From Marinobacterium mangrovicola (lineage in GTDB: Bacteria > Pseudomonadota > Gammaproteobacteria > Pseudomonadales > Balneatricaceae), in the NCBI RefSeq assembly GCF_004339595.1, contig NZ_SMFU01000010.1, positions 1 to 64,000 on the forward strand: a DNA stretch of 64,000 nt, in the 5' to 3' direction. Shown here in pieces: positions 9,245 through 18,550 of this stretch; position 1 is the stretch's first letter; the number at the start of each line of letters is the position of its first letter. The position numbers were made by a program, and so were the translations under genes. The notes under the pieces were generated by a model. That model saw only the letters and a program-made list of their open reading frames with translations, did not search any database and was not told where the DNA came from.

Positions 9245-10328
9245 CCCGGGTTTACCGGCACAAACGTTGCCACAGGCCCAAGTTCAAATGCCAGAGCACG
9301 GTGGCCGGCTGAGACGAGCCGCGGCGGAGTATAGGATACCGCTGGAGCGCTGGATCGACCTTTCTACCGGCATCAACCCCTGCGGCTGGACCATACCGTT
9401 GATCGATAACCAGACCTTTATGCGTCTGCCGGAAAATGACGACGAGCTGGAAGCGGCCGCCGCCGGTTATTACGGCTCTGCCGAGCTGGTGCCGGTGGCA
9501 GGCTCGCAGGAAGCGATTCGCGAGCTGCCCCGCATCCGCCAACAGCTGTTTGGCGAGTCCCGGGTTGGCGTGATCGCGCCGGGTTATGAAGAACACCTTT
9601 TCCACTGGCAGCTGAACGGACACCAGGTTGAGCGGCTGGCTGCGGAGCAGATAGAGATCGAGCTGCACCGTTTTGACTGCCTGGTACTGATCAACCCCTG
9701 CAATCCCAGCGCGGTGCGTTTTGATCGCGCGACTCTGGCTCGATGGCATCAACAGGTGGCGGCGCGGGGCGGCTGGCTGGTGATCGATGAAGCCTTTCTC
9801 GATACCGAGCCTCAGCAGAGCATGATCCAGCCCGCGATGTCGAAAGGCCTGATCGTACTGCGTTCCCTGGGTAAATTTTTCGGTCTGGCCGGCCTGCGTG
9901 TCGGCTTTCTGTTTGCCGATGCAGAGATACGCCAGATGCTGAGTCGTGCCATCGGCCACTGGTCTATAGCCACCCCGTCGCGCTGGCTGGCAACCCGAGC
10001 GCTCGGGGATACGAGCTGGCAGCAGGAAGCACGCAGCTGGCTGGATAGCAGTCGTCAGCGCCTGGTGAGGCTGCTTGAGGAGGCTTTGGAGGATCTTCCG
10101 GGGAGTCTTCCGGGTAGACGGATAGCCAGCACCGGTCTGTTCGTGACGGTACAGATCGACAATGCCGCCGAGCTGGCGCACCGTCTGGCGAAGCAGGGGA
10201 TACTGGTGCGTTACTTCGAGCCATATTCAAGCCTGAGATTCGGTCTGCCGGGCAATGAACATGAATGGCGTCATCTGGCCCGGTCGTTGACCGAGGCCAC
10301 CGCCGCAGAGAGTCAGATACAGGTATGA
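9237..10328 (+). CDS. cobD: L-threonine-O-3-phosphate decarboxylase
   Basis: PLP-dependent aminotransferase-fold enzyme that supplies (R)-1-amino-2-propanol O-2-phosphate for the nucleotide loop. The 363-residue protein has Schiff-base Lys213 in [16 protein letters not shown] and the substrate motif STGINP near residue 45. The ATG at 9237 overlaps the end of cbiB by eight bases and follows RBS GCAGGAG (9223-9229). It is called CobC in Pseudomonas nomenclature and CobD in Salmonella. Confidence 0.93.
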   Translation: MDNPGLPAQTLPQAQVQMPEHGGRLRRAAAEYRIPLERWIDLSTGINPCGWTIPLIDNQTFMRLPENDDELEAAAAGYYGSAELVPVAGSQEAIRELPRIRQQLFGESRVGVIAPGYEEHLFHWQLNGHQVERLAAEQIEIELHRFDCLVLINPCNPSAVRFDRATLARWHQQVAARGGWLVIDEAFLDTEPQQSMIQPAMSKGLIVLRSLGKFFGLAGLRVGFLFADAEIRQMLSRAIGHWSIATPSRWLATRALGDTSWQQEARSWLDSSRQRLVRLLEEALEDLPGSLPGRRIASTGLFVTVQIDNAAELAHRLAKQGILVRYFEPYSSLRFGLPGNEHEWRHLARSLTEATAAESQIQV

Positions 10329-11809
10329 GAACAGACACCTTGATGGTGCAGGGTACCACCTCCGATGCGGGCAAAAGCACGCTGGTGGCGGGGCTCTGCC
10401 GGGTACTCAAACGCCGCGGCATCAGCGTGGTGCCGTTCAAGCCGCAGAATATGGCGCTGAACAGCGCCGTGACCGCGGAAGGCGGCGAGATCGGCCGGGC
10501 CCAGGCCGTGCAGGCCCAGGCCTGCGGACTAGCGCCCCATATTGATATGAACCCGGTGCTGCTCAAGCCCTGCTCCGATACCGGCGCCCAGGTGATCATC
10601 CACGGCAAGGCGGTGGATAACATGGAAGCGGGCCGATACCACGATTACAAGGCGGTGGCCTGGCAGGCTGTGGCCGACTCCCATACGCGGCTGACACAGC
10701 AATACCGCTCGGTACTGGTCGAGGGCGCAGGCTCTCCCGCCGAGATCAACCTGCGCGATCGCGATATCGCCAATATGGGCTTCGCCGAGAGGGTGGACTG
10801 CCCGGTGGTCCTGATTGCCGATATCGACAAGGGCGGAGTCTTCGCCCACCTGGTCGGCACCCTGGAGCTGCTGAGCTCAACTGAACAGGCGCGGATAAAA
10901 GGTTTTGTGATCAATCGCTTCCGTGGCGATATCGCACTGCTGCAGCCGGGTCTGGACTGGCTGGAACAGCGCACCGGCAAGCCTGTCCTCGGCGTGCTGC
11001 CTTACCTGCACGGCCTGCATATCGAGGCGGAAGACGCGATCAGTCGCGAGCCGGATGCAGATAAGGCCGGCGATGCATTGAACGTAGTGGTGCCGGTGCT
11101 GCCGCATATCAGCAACCACACCGATTTCGACCCTCTGCGCCAGCACCCCCAGGTGCGCCTGACGTTCGTTGGCACCGATGATGAAAAGCCCGCCGCTGAC
11201 CTGCTGATTCTGCCCGGCTCGAAAGCGGTACGCACCGATCTAGAGTGGCTGCGCGCCCAGGGCTGGGACCGCTATATCCAGCGCCACCTGCGCTACGGCG
11301 GCAAGGTAATGGGAATCTGCGGCGGTTACCAGATGCTGGGTCGCGAGGTGGCCGATCCTCTGGGGATGGAGAGCGATCCTGGCTCGAGTGCGGGGCTTAA
11401 TCTGCTGCCGTTGACCACAGAACTGGCGCAGCAGAAGGCGCTGCGTAACTGCAGTGGCCGGTTGAATATCAACGGTCTGGCCGTACCGGTGCAGGGCTAT
11501 GAAATCCACTGTGGCGTCTCCCGGGTCGATGCCGATTTTGAGCCGCTGGTGACCCTGGACTACGGCGTCGATGGCGCTGTGTCAGAAGATCGCCAGGTAG
11601 CCGGCTGCTATCTTCATGGTTTGTTTGAGTCCGCCGAGGCCACCCGTGAGCTGCTGAGCTGGGCCGGGTTGGAGCGGGCAGAAAGTATCGATTATTACGC
11701 GCTGCATGAGGCCGCCATCGACCGGCTCGCTGATAGCGTGGAAGAGAATCTGGATCTGGAGCGGTTGTTTGCCCTGCTCGATCTGGAAGGCGCAGCGGAG
11801 GAGGCTTGA
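10325..11809 (+). CDS. cobQ: Cobyric acid synthase
   Basis: Glutamine-dependent amidase that adds four amides (b, d, e, g) to adenosylcobyrinic acid a,c-diamide (CobQ/CbiP). The 494-residue protein has an ATP-binding P-loop [10 protein letters not shown] at residues 9-18 and a C-terminal amidotransferase domain with nucleophile Cys332 in [10 protein letters not shown] and histidine in YLHGLF. The ATG overlaps the preceding stop as ATGA. Confidence 0.96.
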   Translation: MRTDTLMVQGTTSDAGKSTLVAGLCRVLKRRGISVVPFKPQNMALNSAVTAEGGEIGRAQAVQAQACGLAPHIDMNPVLLKPCSDTGAQVIIHGKAVDNMEAGRYHDYKAVAWQAVADSHTRLTQQYRSVLVEGAGSPAEINLRDRDIANMGFAERVDCPVVLIADIDKGGVFAHLVGTLELLSSTEQARIKGFVINRFRGDIALLQPGLDWLEQRTGKPVLGVLPYLHGLHIEAEDAISREPDADKAGDALNVVVPVLPHISNHTDFDPLRQHPQVRLTFVGTDDEKPAADLLILPGSKAVRTDLEWLRAQGWDRYIQRHLRYGGKVMGICGGYQMLGREVADPLGMESDPGSSAGLNLLPLTTELAQQKALRNCSGRLNINGLAVPVQGYEIHCGVSRVDADFEPLVTLDYGVDGAVSEDRQVAGCYLHGLFESAEATRELLSWAGLERAESIDYYALHEAAIDRLADSVEENLDLERLFALLDLEGAAEEA

Positions 11810-12324
11810 TGATACGACTGATAACCGGCGGCGCCCGCAGCGGCAAAAGCACCCTGGCGGAGCGCCTCGCCGAAGAATCTGGGCTGGAGGTGATCTATAT
11901 CGCCACCGCGCAAACCGGCGATGGAGAGATGAGTGAGCGTGTCGCGCTGCACCGTGAACGCCGCCCGGATCACTGGCAGACCGTTGAGGAGCCGCTGCGA
12001 CTGGTGGAAACGATCAGGCGGCTGCAGCAACCAGGACGCTGCCTGCTGGTAGATTGCCTGACGCTTTGGGTGACCAACCTGCTGTTGTCCGAGGCTGATA
12101 TCCAAGAGCAGCGCGAGCTGCTCTACACCACGCTGGCTAACGCAAAGGGTGAAGTGATTCTGGTGACCAATGAAACCGGTATGGGCGTGGTGCCTATGGG
12201 TGAGCTGAGCCGGCGCTTTGTCGATGAGGCGGGCTGGCTCAACCAGGCGGTGGCGGCGGTGGCCAACCAGGTGGTTTTGACGGTGGCGGGGCTACCGTTG
12301 ACGGTAAAAGGAGAGAAACTGTGA
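11809..12324 (+). CDS. cobU: Adenosylcobinamide kinase / adenosylcobinamide-phosphate guanylyltransferase
   Basis: Bifunctional enzyme (CobU/CobP) that phosphorylates adenosylcobinamide and then transfers GMP to form adenosylcobinamide-GDP. The 171-residue protein shows the P-loop GGARSGKS (7-14), the probable guanylylated His48 in VALHRERRP, and the blocks [12 protein letters not shown] and NETGMGVVP. The ATG at 11809 shares its A with the cobQ stop (TGATG); a TTG three bases earlier is possible but less likely. Confidence 0.95.
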   Translation: MIRLITGGARSGKSTLAERLAEESGLEVIYIATAQTGDGEMSERVALHRERRPDHWQTVEEPLRLVETIRRLQQPGRCLLVDCLTLWVTNLLLSEADIQEQRELLYTTLANAKGEVILVTNETGMGVVPMGELSRRFVDEAGWLNQAVAAVANQVVLTVAGLPLTVKGEKL

Positions 12325-13406
12325 TCGATCCGGCTCTCTACGGTGATGACTTTATCGGCTGGCTTGAACAGCCGCTGGCGACTCTAGATCAGGCGTCCCG
12401 CGAACAGGCGCAGGAGCGGCAGCAGCAACTGACCAAACCGCCCGGCTCCCTGGGCGAGCTGGAAAATATCGCCGTGCGCCTGGCCGCCATGCAGGGGCGC
12501 GATAAACCCACGCTGGATCGTGTGGCCATCGCGGTGTTCGCCGCCGACCATGGTGTTGCCGCCGAGGGTGTATCCGCTTTTCCACAGGCGGTGACTGCGC
12601 AGATGATCGCTAACTTTTCCACAGGCGGTGCGGCGATCAGTGTGTTGGCAAAAGCGCTGGGTGCCGAACTGCGGGTCTATAACCTGGGCACGGTCGAGCC
12701 GCTGCCGGCACTGGCCGGTGTTGAGCCACGCATTATCGCGCCGCAAAGCGGAAATCTGGCCCAGGAAGCGGCCATGACCGAGGAACAGCTGGAAGCGGCG
12801 CTGCTGGTCGGACGTGAGGCGGTGGATACGCTTGCCGGTGAAGGTCGGGCGGACCTCTTTATCGGCGGCGAAATGGGTATCGGCAATACCACACCGGCAG
12901 CGGCGCTATCGGCCGTTTTGCTAGGCTGTTCTGCGGCCGAAACGGTGGGGCCCGGCACCGGCCTGAATAACGCCGGAGTACTGCATAAGGTTAAGGTGGT
13001 GGAGCAGGCGCTGGCGCTGCATCAGCCGCACTCTAACGACTCGCTGGAGCTGTTGCGCCGTCTGGGGGGCTTCGAGCTGGCGGCGCTCACCGGTGCCTAC
13101 CTGCACTGCGCCAAGCTCGGTGTGCCTGCGTTGGTCGATGGTTATATCTGCAGCGTCGCTGCGCTGCTGGCCTGTCGTATTCAGCCCGGTTGTGAAGACT
13201 GGCTGTTCTTCGCGCACCGCTCCGCCGAGCCGGGTTATCGCCTGCTGGCGGAGGCGCTGCCCTCGAAGCCGCTGCTGGACCTGGGGTTCAGACTCGGCGA
13301 GGGCAGTGGTGCCGCCGTGGCGGTGCCGCTGCTGCGCATGGCCTGTACGCTGCACAACGGCATGGCCACCTTCGCCGAGGCGGCAGTTTCCGGGAGCGAG
13401 CGGTGA
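12321..13406 (+). CDS. cobT: Nicotinate-nucleotide-dimethylbenzimidazole phosphoribosyltransferase
   Basis: Makes alpha-ribazole 5'-phosphate from nicotinate mononucleotide and dimethylbenzimidazole, the product of the nearby bluB. The 361-residue protein has the N-terminal signature [10 protein letters not shown], the block [13 protein letters not shown], and catalytic Glu327 in [10 protein letters not shown] (equivalent to Glu317 of Salmonella CobT). The start is GTG 12321, with GTGA overlapping the cobU stop. It is called CobU in Pseudomonas nomenclature. Confidence 0.96.
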   Translation: MIDPALYGDDFIGWLEQPLATLDQASREQAQERQQQLTKPPGSLGELENIAVRLAAMQGRDKPTLDRVAIAVFAADHGVAAEGVSAFPQAVTAQMIANFSTGGAAISVLAKALGAELRVYNLGTVEPLPALAGVEPRIIAPQSGNLAQEAAMTEEQLEAALLVGREAVDTLAGEGRADLFIGGEMGIGNTTPAAALSAVLLGCSAAETVGPGTGLNNAGVLHKVKVVEQALALHQPHSNDSLELLRRLGGFELAALTGAYLHCAKLGVPALVDGYICSVAALLACRIQPGCEDWLFFAHRSAEPGYRLLAEALPSKPLLDLGFRLGEGSGAAVAVPLLRMACTLHNGMATFAEAAVSGSER

Positions 13407-13945
13407 GCCAGCGTATCTATCTGCTGCGCCATGGCCTTACCGAGGCGGGGCAGTGTTATCTGGGCCGCACCGATGCGGCGCTGACCGAGCTTGGCTGGCA
13501 GCAGATGCAGCAGGGGCTGGGCGATTACCAGCCTGCGCAGTTTGAGGCGGTGATCAGCTCACCGCTGCGTCGTTGTGCCGAGTTTGCCCAGTACTGGGCT
13601 GCTGAGGATCAGCTAACGATAGAACCGCGCCTGGCCGAATACGATTTTGGCGACTGGGATGGCATGACCGGCCAACAGGTATACGATGCGGCACCGCGGG
13701 CGCTGGAGAATTTCTGGAAAGACCCCTGGTGTTATCCACCGCCGCAGGGCGAATCGCTGGCGCTGTTTTTCCAGCGACTCAGCAGCGCGCTGGAAGATAT
13801 AGAGGCGACCTATGACGGCCCAGTATTACTTGTCTGCCACGGCGGAGTGATCCGCGCGATCCGCTGCATCATGCAGCGTCAGCCGGTTGCCCGCATGTTT
13901 AACTACGATGTCTCCCACGGCTCCCTGCATCTGTTCAGGCGATGA
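13403..13945 (+). CDS. cobC: Alpha-ribazole phosphatase, histidine phosphatase superfamily
   Basis: Probable phosphatase acting on alpha-ribazole-5'-phosphate or adenosylcobalamin-5'-phosphate. The 180-residue protein carries the phosphoglycerate-mutase-type motif LLRHG with catalytic His10, the second active-site His146 in [11 protein letters not shown], and the block [12 protein letters not shown]. It starts at GTG 13403 (GTGA overlap with cobT). Pathway assignment comes from position between cobT and cobS; the fold is certain. Confidence 0.88.
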   Translation: MSQRIYLLRHGLTEAGQCYLGRTDAALTELGWQQMQQGLGDYQPAQFEAVISSPLRRCAEFAQYWAAEDQLTIEPRLAEYDFGDWDGMTGQQVYDAAPRALENFWKDPWCYPPPQGESLALFFQRLSSALEDIEATYDGPVLLVCHGGVIRAIRCIMQRQPVARMFNYDVSHGSLHLFRR

Positions 13946-13949
13946 GTAT

Positions 13950-14732
13950 ATGAATGGCTTAAAGCGGCATCAGCAGGCGTTTCTCTGTGCGCTGCAGTTT
14001 CTGACCCAGGTGCCGGTGCGCCTGGACGGCGTGCCGGATCAGCGCACCCAGGGGCTGGCGATGCTCTACTACCCGCTGATCGGCCTGCTGATCGGGGGAC
14101 TGCTCTGGCTTTGCGCTGCATTGACGATGGCGCTGCCGGGGCAGGTTCAGGCGGCGCTGGTACTGCTGGTCTGGTGTGTGATCACCGGCGGACTGCACCT
14201 GGATGGCCTGGCCGACAGTGCCGATGGCTGGATGGGTGGCCTGGGCGATCGAGAGCGCACGTTAAAGATCATGAAAGACCCCCATATCGGCGCCACCGGC
14301 GTTATCGCACTGCTGCTGCAACTGCTGTTGAAATGGAGCTTGTTGATGGCGCTGCTGCCGGTGGGGCAGGGCTTTGCGCTGCTGCTGGCGCCACTGGCAG
14401 GCCGTGCCGCGGCCCTGCTGTTGCTGGGTACCACGCCCTATGCCTCCCGTGGTGGAATCGCCAGCGCTATGCTCGCCGGACTAGAGCGCAAGCCGGTCTA
14501 TCTGATCAGTGTCGGAGTTGGTTTGGTAGCGCTGATGGCGGGCTGGCTCTGGCTGGCGCTGCCGGCGTTGCTGTTCTGGCTTGCCCGGCGGGCGATGCTG
14601 GCGCGGCTTGGCGGCGCTACCGGTGACACCGCCGGTGCGTTGATCGAGCTGACGGAAACAGCGGTGCTGTTCGCCGCTCTGATATCCGGGGCTTACTTTG
14701 CCAGTATCACCTCGCTGGGCGCTTCTTTCTGA
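13950..14732 (+). CDS. cobS: Adenosylcobinamide-GDP ribazoletransferase (cobalamin synthase)
   Basis: Polytopic inner-membrane enzyme (CobS/CobV) that joins adenosylcobinamide-GDP to alpha-ribazole (or its phosphate) in the last step of the pathway. The 260-residue protein has about six hydrophobic segments, the metal-binding motif LDGLAD (84-89), and KIMKDPHIGATGV. The ATG lies four bases after the cobC stop; an in-frame start at 13887 would lie inside cobC. The last 40 bases overlap the convergent sirtuin gene, so the operon has no intergenic terminator of its own. Confidence 0.94.
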   Translation: MNGLKRHQQAFLCALQFLTQVPVRLDGVPDQRTQGLAMLYYPLIGLLIGGLLWLCAALTMALPGQVQAALVLLVWCVITGGLHLDGLADSADGWMGGLGDRERTLKIMKDPHIGATGVIALLLQLLLKWSLLMALLPVGQGFALLLAPLAGRAAALLLLGTTPYASRGGIASAMLAGLERKPVYLISVGVGLVALMAGWLWLALPALLFWLARRAMLARLGGATGDTAGALIELTETAVLFAALISGAYFASITSLGASF

Positions 14733-15562
14733 GGCGGTGGCCCGTTCAGTGATGCCAGCAGCTGTTCCAGTGTCGGCACTATGGGCTCATCCAGTTTCAG
14801 ATCGAGTAGTTCGTCGGCCCGTGTGCGTCCCAGAGTGAGCGCCGCCATCGGCTTGGACTGCTCCTTGGCGCGGCGGCAGAAACGAAAGCCGGAATAGACC
14901 ATCAGCGAAGAACCTATAACCAGAAGGGCATCGGCGCGGGTGAGGGCGTCCAAGGATTCATGGACCCGGGCTTTGGGTACGTTATCGCCAAAAAACACCA
15001 CATCGGGCTTCAGAATACCGCCGCATTCGGGGCACTGGGGCACGTCGAAACCACTGAAATCCACTTCAAGATCCGCATCGCCATCCGGCGCGCTGGTTGC
15101 GGTGTACTGCATGAAGTCGGGGTTCATCAGCGCCGAGCGCTGGTGCACAGCATCGCGACTGCAGTGGAAGTCGCAACTCATGCAGATCACATCGCCGGCA
15201 CGGCCGTGCAGGTCGATGACGGCGCTGGAACCGGCGCGTTGGTGCAGTCCATCCACGTTCTGGGTGACCAGCAGCTCCACGTGGCCACGCTGCTCCAGCG
15301 CTGACAGTGCGCGGTGGGCGTTGTTGGGCTGTGCCTGCTGGATCACCGGCCAGCCGATCAGGCTGCGTCCCCAGTAGCGCTGGCGCGTGGTGTGGCTGTT
15401 CATGAAGTCGCCGTGCTGAACCGGCTGCTTGCGTTTCCACTCACCGTTGCGATCCCGGTAATCGGGAATGCCCGAGTCGGTACTGATACCGGCGCCGGTC
15501 AGCACCAGCAGCCGCGGATAGCGTTGCACAAACTCAAGCAGGGCGTTAACGGACTGACTCAA
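14693..15562 (-). CDS. NAD-dependent protein deacylase, Sir2 family (SIRT4-like, class II)
   Basis: Sirtuin of 289 residues that removes acyl groups from lysine using NAD+. Visible motifs are GAGISTDSGIPDYR (23-36), TQNVDGLH (100-107), catalytic His119 in DLHGR, and a zinc site Cys127-x2-Cys130 and Cys177-x2-Cys180. The long RDRNGEWKRKQPVQHGDFM stretch after the NAD motif resembles class II/SIRT4-like bacterial enzymes rather than E. coli CobB. Its stop codon lies inside the end of cobS on the other strand. Upstream (15612-15655) are three 17-base direct repeats. Substrates are unknown. Confidence 0.92.
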   Translation of the reverse strand: MSQSVNALLEFVQRYPRLLVLTGAGISTDSGIPDYRDRNGEWKRKQPVQHGDFMNSHTTRQRYWGRSLIGWPVIQQAQPNNAHRALSALEQRGHVELLVTQNVDGLHQRAGSSAVIDLHGRAGDVICMSCDFHCSRDAVHQRSALMNPDFMQYTATSAPDGDADLEVDFSGFDVPQCPECGGILKPDVVFFGDNVPKARVHESLDALTRADALLVIGSSLMVYSGFRFCRRAKEQSKPMAALTLGRTRADELLDLKLDEPIVPTLEQLLASLNGPPPQKEAPSEVILAK

Positions 15563-15611
15563 TGGGTTTCCTCCAGCAGAGCGTCTTCAGGCGCGCACTC
15601 TCAATTACAGG

Positions 15612-15655
15612 TTTACTCTAAGCACTCTTTTACTCTAACGATTCTTTTACTCTAA
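15612..15655. repeat. Three direct repeats with 17-base period in the sirtuin/grxB intergenic region
   Basis: The decamer TTTACTCTAA begins at 15612, 15629 and 15646, giving an exact 17-base period. Copies two and three share the longer core TCTTTTACTCTAAC. On the minus strand the unit reads TTAGAGTAAA and sits 50-93 bases upstream of the sirtuin start codon. The layout resembles an iteron-type operator, but the binding protein is unknown. Confidence 0.8.
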
Positions 15656-15767
15656 CAAAGCCGTTTTGGATTATTTCTTACGCCGGTAGCTCGCTGGAAA
15701 AACGGGGGGCAAACATGTTTTGATATGTATATCGGTTTTGAACGAAATATGCACAGGGATAGACGAT

Positions 15768-16424
15768 ATGACGCGCATCTACATCTACGATCACTGCCCA
15801 TTCTGCGTGCGAGCGACCATGGTGGCAGGCTACAAAAAGGTGCCTTTTCAGCGTGAAGTCTTGCTGAACGATGATGAGCAGACCTGTTTTGAACTGATCG
15901 GCAAGAAAATGCTGCCGGTGCTTCAGCACAGTGACCAGGTGATCGGTGAAAGCCTGGATATCTGCCAGAAACTGGATGAGATCGGTGATGCTGAGCGGGT
16001 CATTCTGCCGCAAACAGCCCTGGCTGAGCAGTTCTCCGAAGCGTTTTCCGCCGCGCAGCCGGCCAACTGGAAACTGAACTTCGCCCGTATTACCCGTATT
16101 GGTCTGCCGGAGTTCGCCACCGACGGCGCCCGCGATTATTTCCGCGGCAAAAAAGAAGCGATGATTGGCGAAACGTTTGAAGAGGCTTTTGCCAAGACCG
16201 ATGAATATCTGCCGCCGGTTAACCAGGCGCTGGCCAATCTGCCGACACTGACGCTGCCCTCCGAGAGAGCAGGCCGGTTGAGCTGGGATGACGTGATGAT
16301 CTTCCCGATGCTGCGCAGCCTGACCCTGGTTAAGGGGCTAGAGTGGCCTGAGCCGGTGCGCAGTTACCTGAACGAGGTCGCGGATATAACACGTCTGGAT
16401 CTCTATTTCGACCGCGCTATCTGA
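15768..16424 (+). CDS. grxB: Glutaredoxin 2
   Basis: GrxB-type glutaredoxin of 218 residues, a cytosolic GST-fold disulfide reductase. The thioredoxin-like N-domain carries the active site Cys10-Pro-Phe-Cys13 (YDHCPFCVRATM). A helical C-domain characteristic of Grx2 follows from about residue 85 (FARITRIGLPEF, SWDDVMIFPMLRSLTLV). The start at ATG 15768 is preferred over an in-frame ATG at 15720 because the family begins immediately before the first beta strand. Single gene, divergent from the sirtuin. Confidence 0.93.
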   Translation: MTRIYIYDHCPFCVRATMVAGYKKVPFQREVLLNDDEQTCFELIGKKMLPVLQHSDQVIGESLDICQKLDEIGDAERVILPQTALAEQFSEAFSAAQPANWKLNFARITRIGLPEFATDGARDYFRGKKEAMIGETFEEAFAKTDEYLPPVNQALANLPTLTLPSERAGRLSWDDVMIFPMLRSLTLVKGLEWPEPVRSYLNEVADITRLDLYFDRAI

Positions 16425-16454
16425 TTCTTATCTGTTCCTGCTGCTGTCGACCGC

Positions 16455-17435
16455 TCAGAGTGGCAGCAGCATCCCCTGGCGGCTGAGCAGCCAGCGGTCC
16501 AGGTCATCGGCGAGCTCCAGGTGGCCTGAGTAATGCTGCTTGGCTTCCTGCTGTATTTCACCGATGCGGTGCCCGCCGGATCGTTTACCGATGGGGCGCT
16601 TTGAGGCGTAGGCATAACGTGGGCTGAAGTGGGTCAACAGGAGGTTGGGGATACCGGCCTGCTCGGCGAAAGCGGCGACACGTCGTGCACTGGAGTGCTG
16701 GGGTTCCGGGCCCACCTGTTGCAGCACCTCTTCGGTGTAGGTGGCCTCATGGACCAGCAGATCCGCCTGATCACAGGCGGCACCAAGACATTCCGGCGTA
16801 TCGTTATCGCCGGCGATAACCACCACCCGGGGCTTACGCGACAGCTGGGTGTAGTCGGCACTTAGCAGCGTTCTGCCATCATCCAGCTGCACATCCTCAC
16901 CGCGCTGCAGGCTGGCGTAGGCTGGCCCTGCAGCCACGCCTTCTGCATGCAGCCGTTCCACATCCAGTTGCAGCGGTACATCCAGCTCCTCTATTCGGTA
17001 ACCCCAGCACTGGGTACGGTGGCTCAGTGGTGAGGCGGTAATGCGAAAGCCCGCGGCTTCATGGGACAGGGTTTCAGATACTTCGATGAACTCCAGCGGA
17101 TACGCCAGATAAAGCTCGGTGGTCTGGATGACAGCGTTGATAAAATCCCAGGCTGCGCGAGGGCCGATCAGTGTCAGCGGCGCGGTACGACCGGTGAGCT
17201 GACAGGAGGCCAGCAGTCCCGGCAGGCCGTAGCAGTGATCGCCGTGAATATGGGTGATCAGGATTGTTTCCAGCCGATGGGGCGAGAGCGGTGTTTTCAG
17301 CAGCTGATGCTGGGTCGCTTCGCCGCAATCCACCAGTACCCAGGGTTTGCCAGTTTCCGGCTGTACGGCGGTGGCGCTGAGGTTACGCTGCTTGGTCGGT
17401 GCACCGGAAGAGGTGCCGAGAAGGGTGATTTTCAA
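16455..17435 (-). CDS. rnz: Ribonuclease Z (RNase BN)
   Basis: Metallo-beta-lactamase-fold endonuclease that processes tRNA 3' ends. The zinc motif HIHGDH is at residues 62-67 counting from the start chosen here, and further ligands occur in PLSHRTQC, IAGDNDTPE and LLTHFSPRY. The family begins with a hydrophobic strand (KITLLGTSSGAPTKQRN), so I place the start at TTG 17433-17435, giving 326 residues; a GTG at 17501 would add 22 unlikely residues. The C-terminal 35 residues (about 16455-16570) look like an extension beyond the core fold. Confidence 0.9.
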   Translation of the reverse strand: MKITLLGTSSGAPTKQRNLSATAVQPETGKPWVLVDCGEATQHQLLKTPLSPHRLETILITHIHGDHCYGLPGLLASCQLTGRTAPLTLIGPRAAWDFINAVIQTTELYLAYPLEFIEVSETLSHEAAGFRITASPLSHRTQCWGYRIEELDVPLQLDVERLHAEGVAAGPAYASLQRGEDVQLDDGRTLLSADYTQLSRKPRVVVIAGDNDTPECLGAACDQADLLVHEATYTEEVLQQVGPEPQHSSARRVAAFAEQAGIPNLLLTHFSPRYAYASKRPIGKRSGGHRIGEIQQEAKQHYSGHLELADDLDRWLLSRQGMLLPL

Positions 17436-17522
17436 CGCCGGAGATCCCAGATTACTGCTGTGGTCTCCCGAGTGTAAAACAGACCGGCGCGGATTGACCA
17501 CGCCGGTTGTGACATTACTGCA

Positions 17523-18062
17523 TCAGGCGATATCCCTGTCGGAAGGCGCGCGCTTGCGGCCGGTGAGCATCGCTTTGACCAGGCTTTCCCGGTGACGCAC
17601 GCTGGCAAGGATCACCCCGGCCAGATGCAAACCGGCCAGCATCAGCAGCAGATTGGCGAGAAACTCATGGGTTTCCTCAACCCAGTCTTCGCCCCAGAAC
17701 TGGTCGGTGGTGTAGAGCCAGCCGGTGAAGGTGAGCAGCGACAGCCCCAGCAATAGCGCCAGCACCATCATGCCTCCGGCCGGGTTATGGCCGATATGGC
17801 GGGCTTCGCGTCCCTTGCAGATATCCTTCAGATAGGCGACCACCCGTGAAGGGGCGTGGATAAAGTGGCGGAAGCGGGCGTAGCGCGGGCCCGCCAGACC
17901 CCAGAGGATGCGAAAGGCGATCAGGCCCATCACGGTATAACCCGCGACCTCATGCAGGTCCTGCCATTCATCTGCACTGAGCCAGGCCACCGCAAAGCAG
18001 GTCACCAGCGACCAGTGAAAGATGCGGACCATCGGATCCCAGACTTTGACGGTGGTTTTCAT
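17523..18062 (-). CDS. Cytochrome b561 family membrane protein
   Basis: Four-helix inner-membrane b-type cytochrome of 179 residues, related to Ni/Fe-hydrogenase and formate-dehydrogenase cytochrome b subunits. Histidines suited to ligate haem lie in IFHWSLV (about residue 16), DLHEVAGY (about 37) and LHLAGV (near the C-terminus). It lies 15 bases downstream of a PepSY-domain gene on the same strand, a common pairing whose likely role is transmembrane electron transfer. The redox partner is not known. Confidence 0.87.
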   Translation of the reverse strand: MKTTVKVWDPMVRIFHWSLVTCFAVAWLSADEWQDLHEVAGYTVMGLIAFRILWGLAGPRYARFRHFIHAPSRVVAYLKDICKGREARHIGHNPAGGMMVLALLLGLSLLTFTGWLYTTDQFWGEDWVEETHEFLANLLLMLAGLHLAGVILASVRHRESLVKAMLTGRKRAPSDRDIA

Positions 18063-18077
18063 TTGAGCGTCCCCTGC

Positions 18078-18341
18078 TTAGTCGTCCATTTTGACCAGTT
18101 CAAAGGTCTTCGGGTTGAAGTAGGCTTCTACCTTTTCGCCGTTTTCATCCCAGCCGTAGACTTCATAGCAGCCGTCATCGACCTTGGCTTTTTTGATCTT
18201 CCAGCCTTTGTCGGTGATCGCCTGTTCGAAGGCTTCCATGCTCTGCCACTGCTCTTCAGGAACATCGCAAAGATCCTTGGCAAAAGCGTTGCTGGAGACG
18301 GCACCAAAAGCGATCGCGGCGAGAGCGAGAAATTTTTTCAT
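18078..18341 (-). CDS. Small periplasmic PepSY-domain protein
   Basis: Secreted protein of 87 residues with a classic signal peptide cleaved after AFA (about residue 21). The rest is one PepSY-type domain (residues about 30-85: AFEQAITDKGWKIKKAKVDDGCYEVYGWDENGEK in part, ending VEAYFNPKTFELV). Two cysteines (DLCDV, DGCYE) could form a disulfide in the periplasm. It lies upstream of the cytochrome b561 gene and is probably co-transcribed. Its biochemical function is unknown. Confidence 0.87.
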   Translation of the reverse strand: MKKFLALAAIAFGAVSSNAFAKDLCDVPEEQWQSMEAFEQAITDKGWKIKKAKVDDGCYEVYGWDENGEKVEAYFNPKTFELVKMDD

Positions 18342-18481
18342 TGTTGGTTCCTCGTTGAGTAAGTTGACGGGAACCAGATTAGGCAGGGTGTCTTAAACGA
18401 ACCTTAAGCCTTACAGGGAATGAGGTTAAGTTTTGCAAAGCTGTGCGTCGAAAAGGAGGCTTTTTGCTGCTATCTACAAAC

Positions 18482-18510
18482 AAAAAACCCCTCCGGCGAG
18501 AGAGGGGCTT
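18482..18510 (-). terminator. Rho-independent terminator of glcB
   Basis: On the minus strand, CCCCTC and GAGGGG form a stem around an eight-base loop and are followed by a run of six T residues. It lies about 40 bases beyond the glcB stop codon. Confidence 0.8.
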
Positions 18511-18550
18511 TCATCAGCTTAAGCTCAGGCGTTCAACTTAGCCGCTGAAC

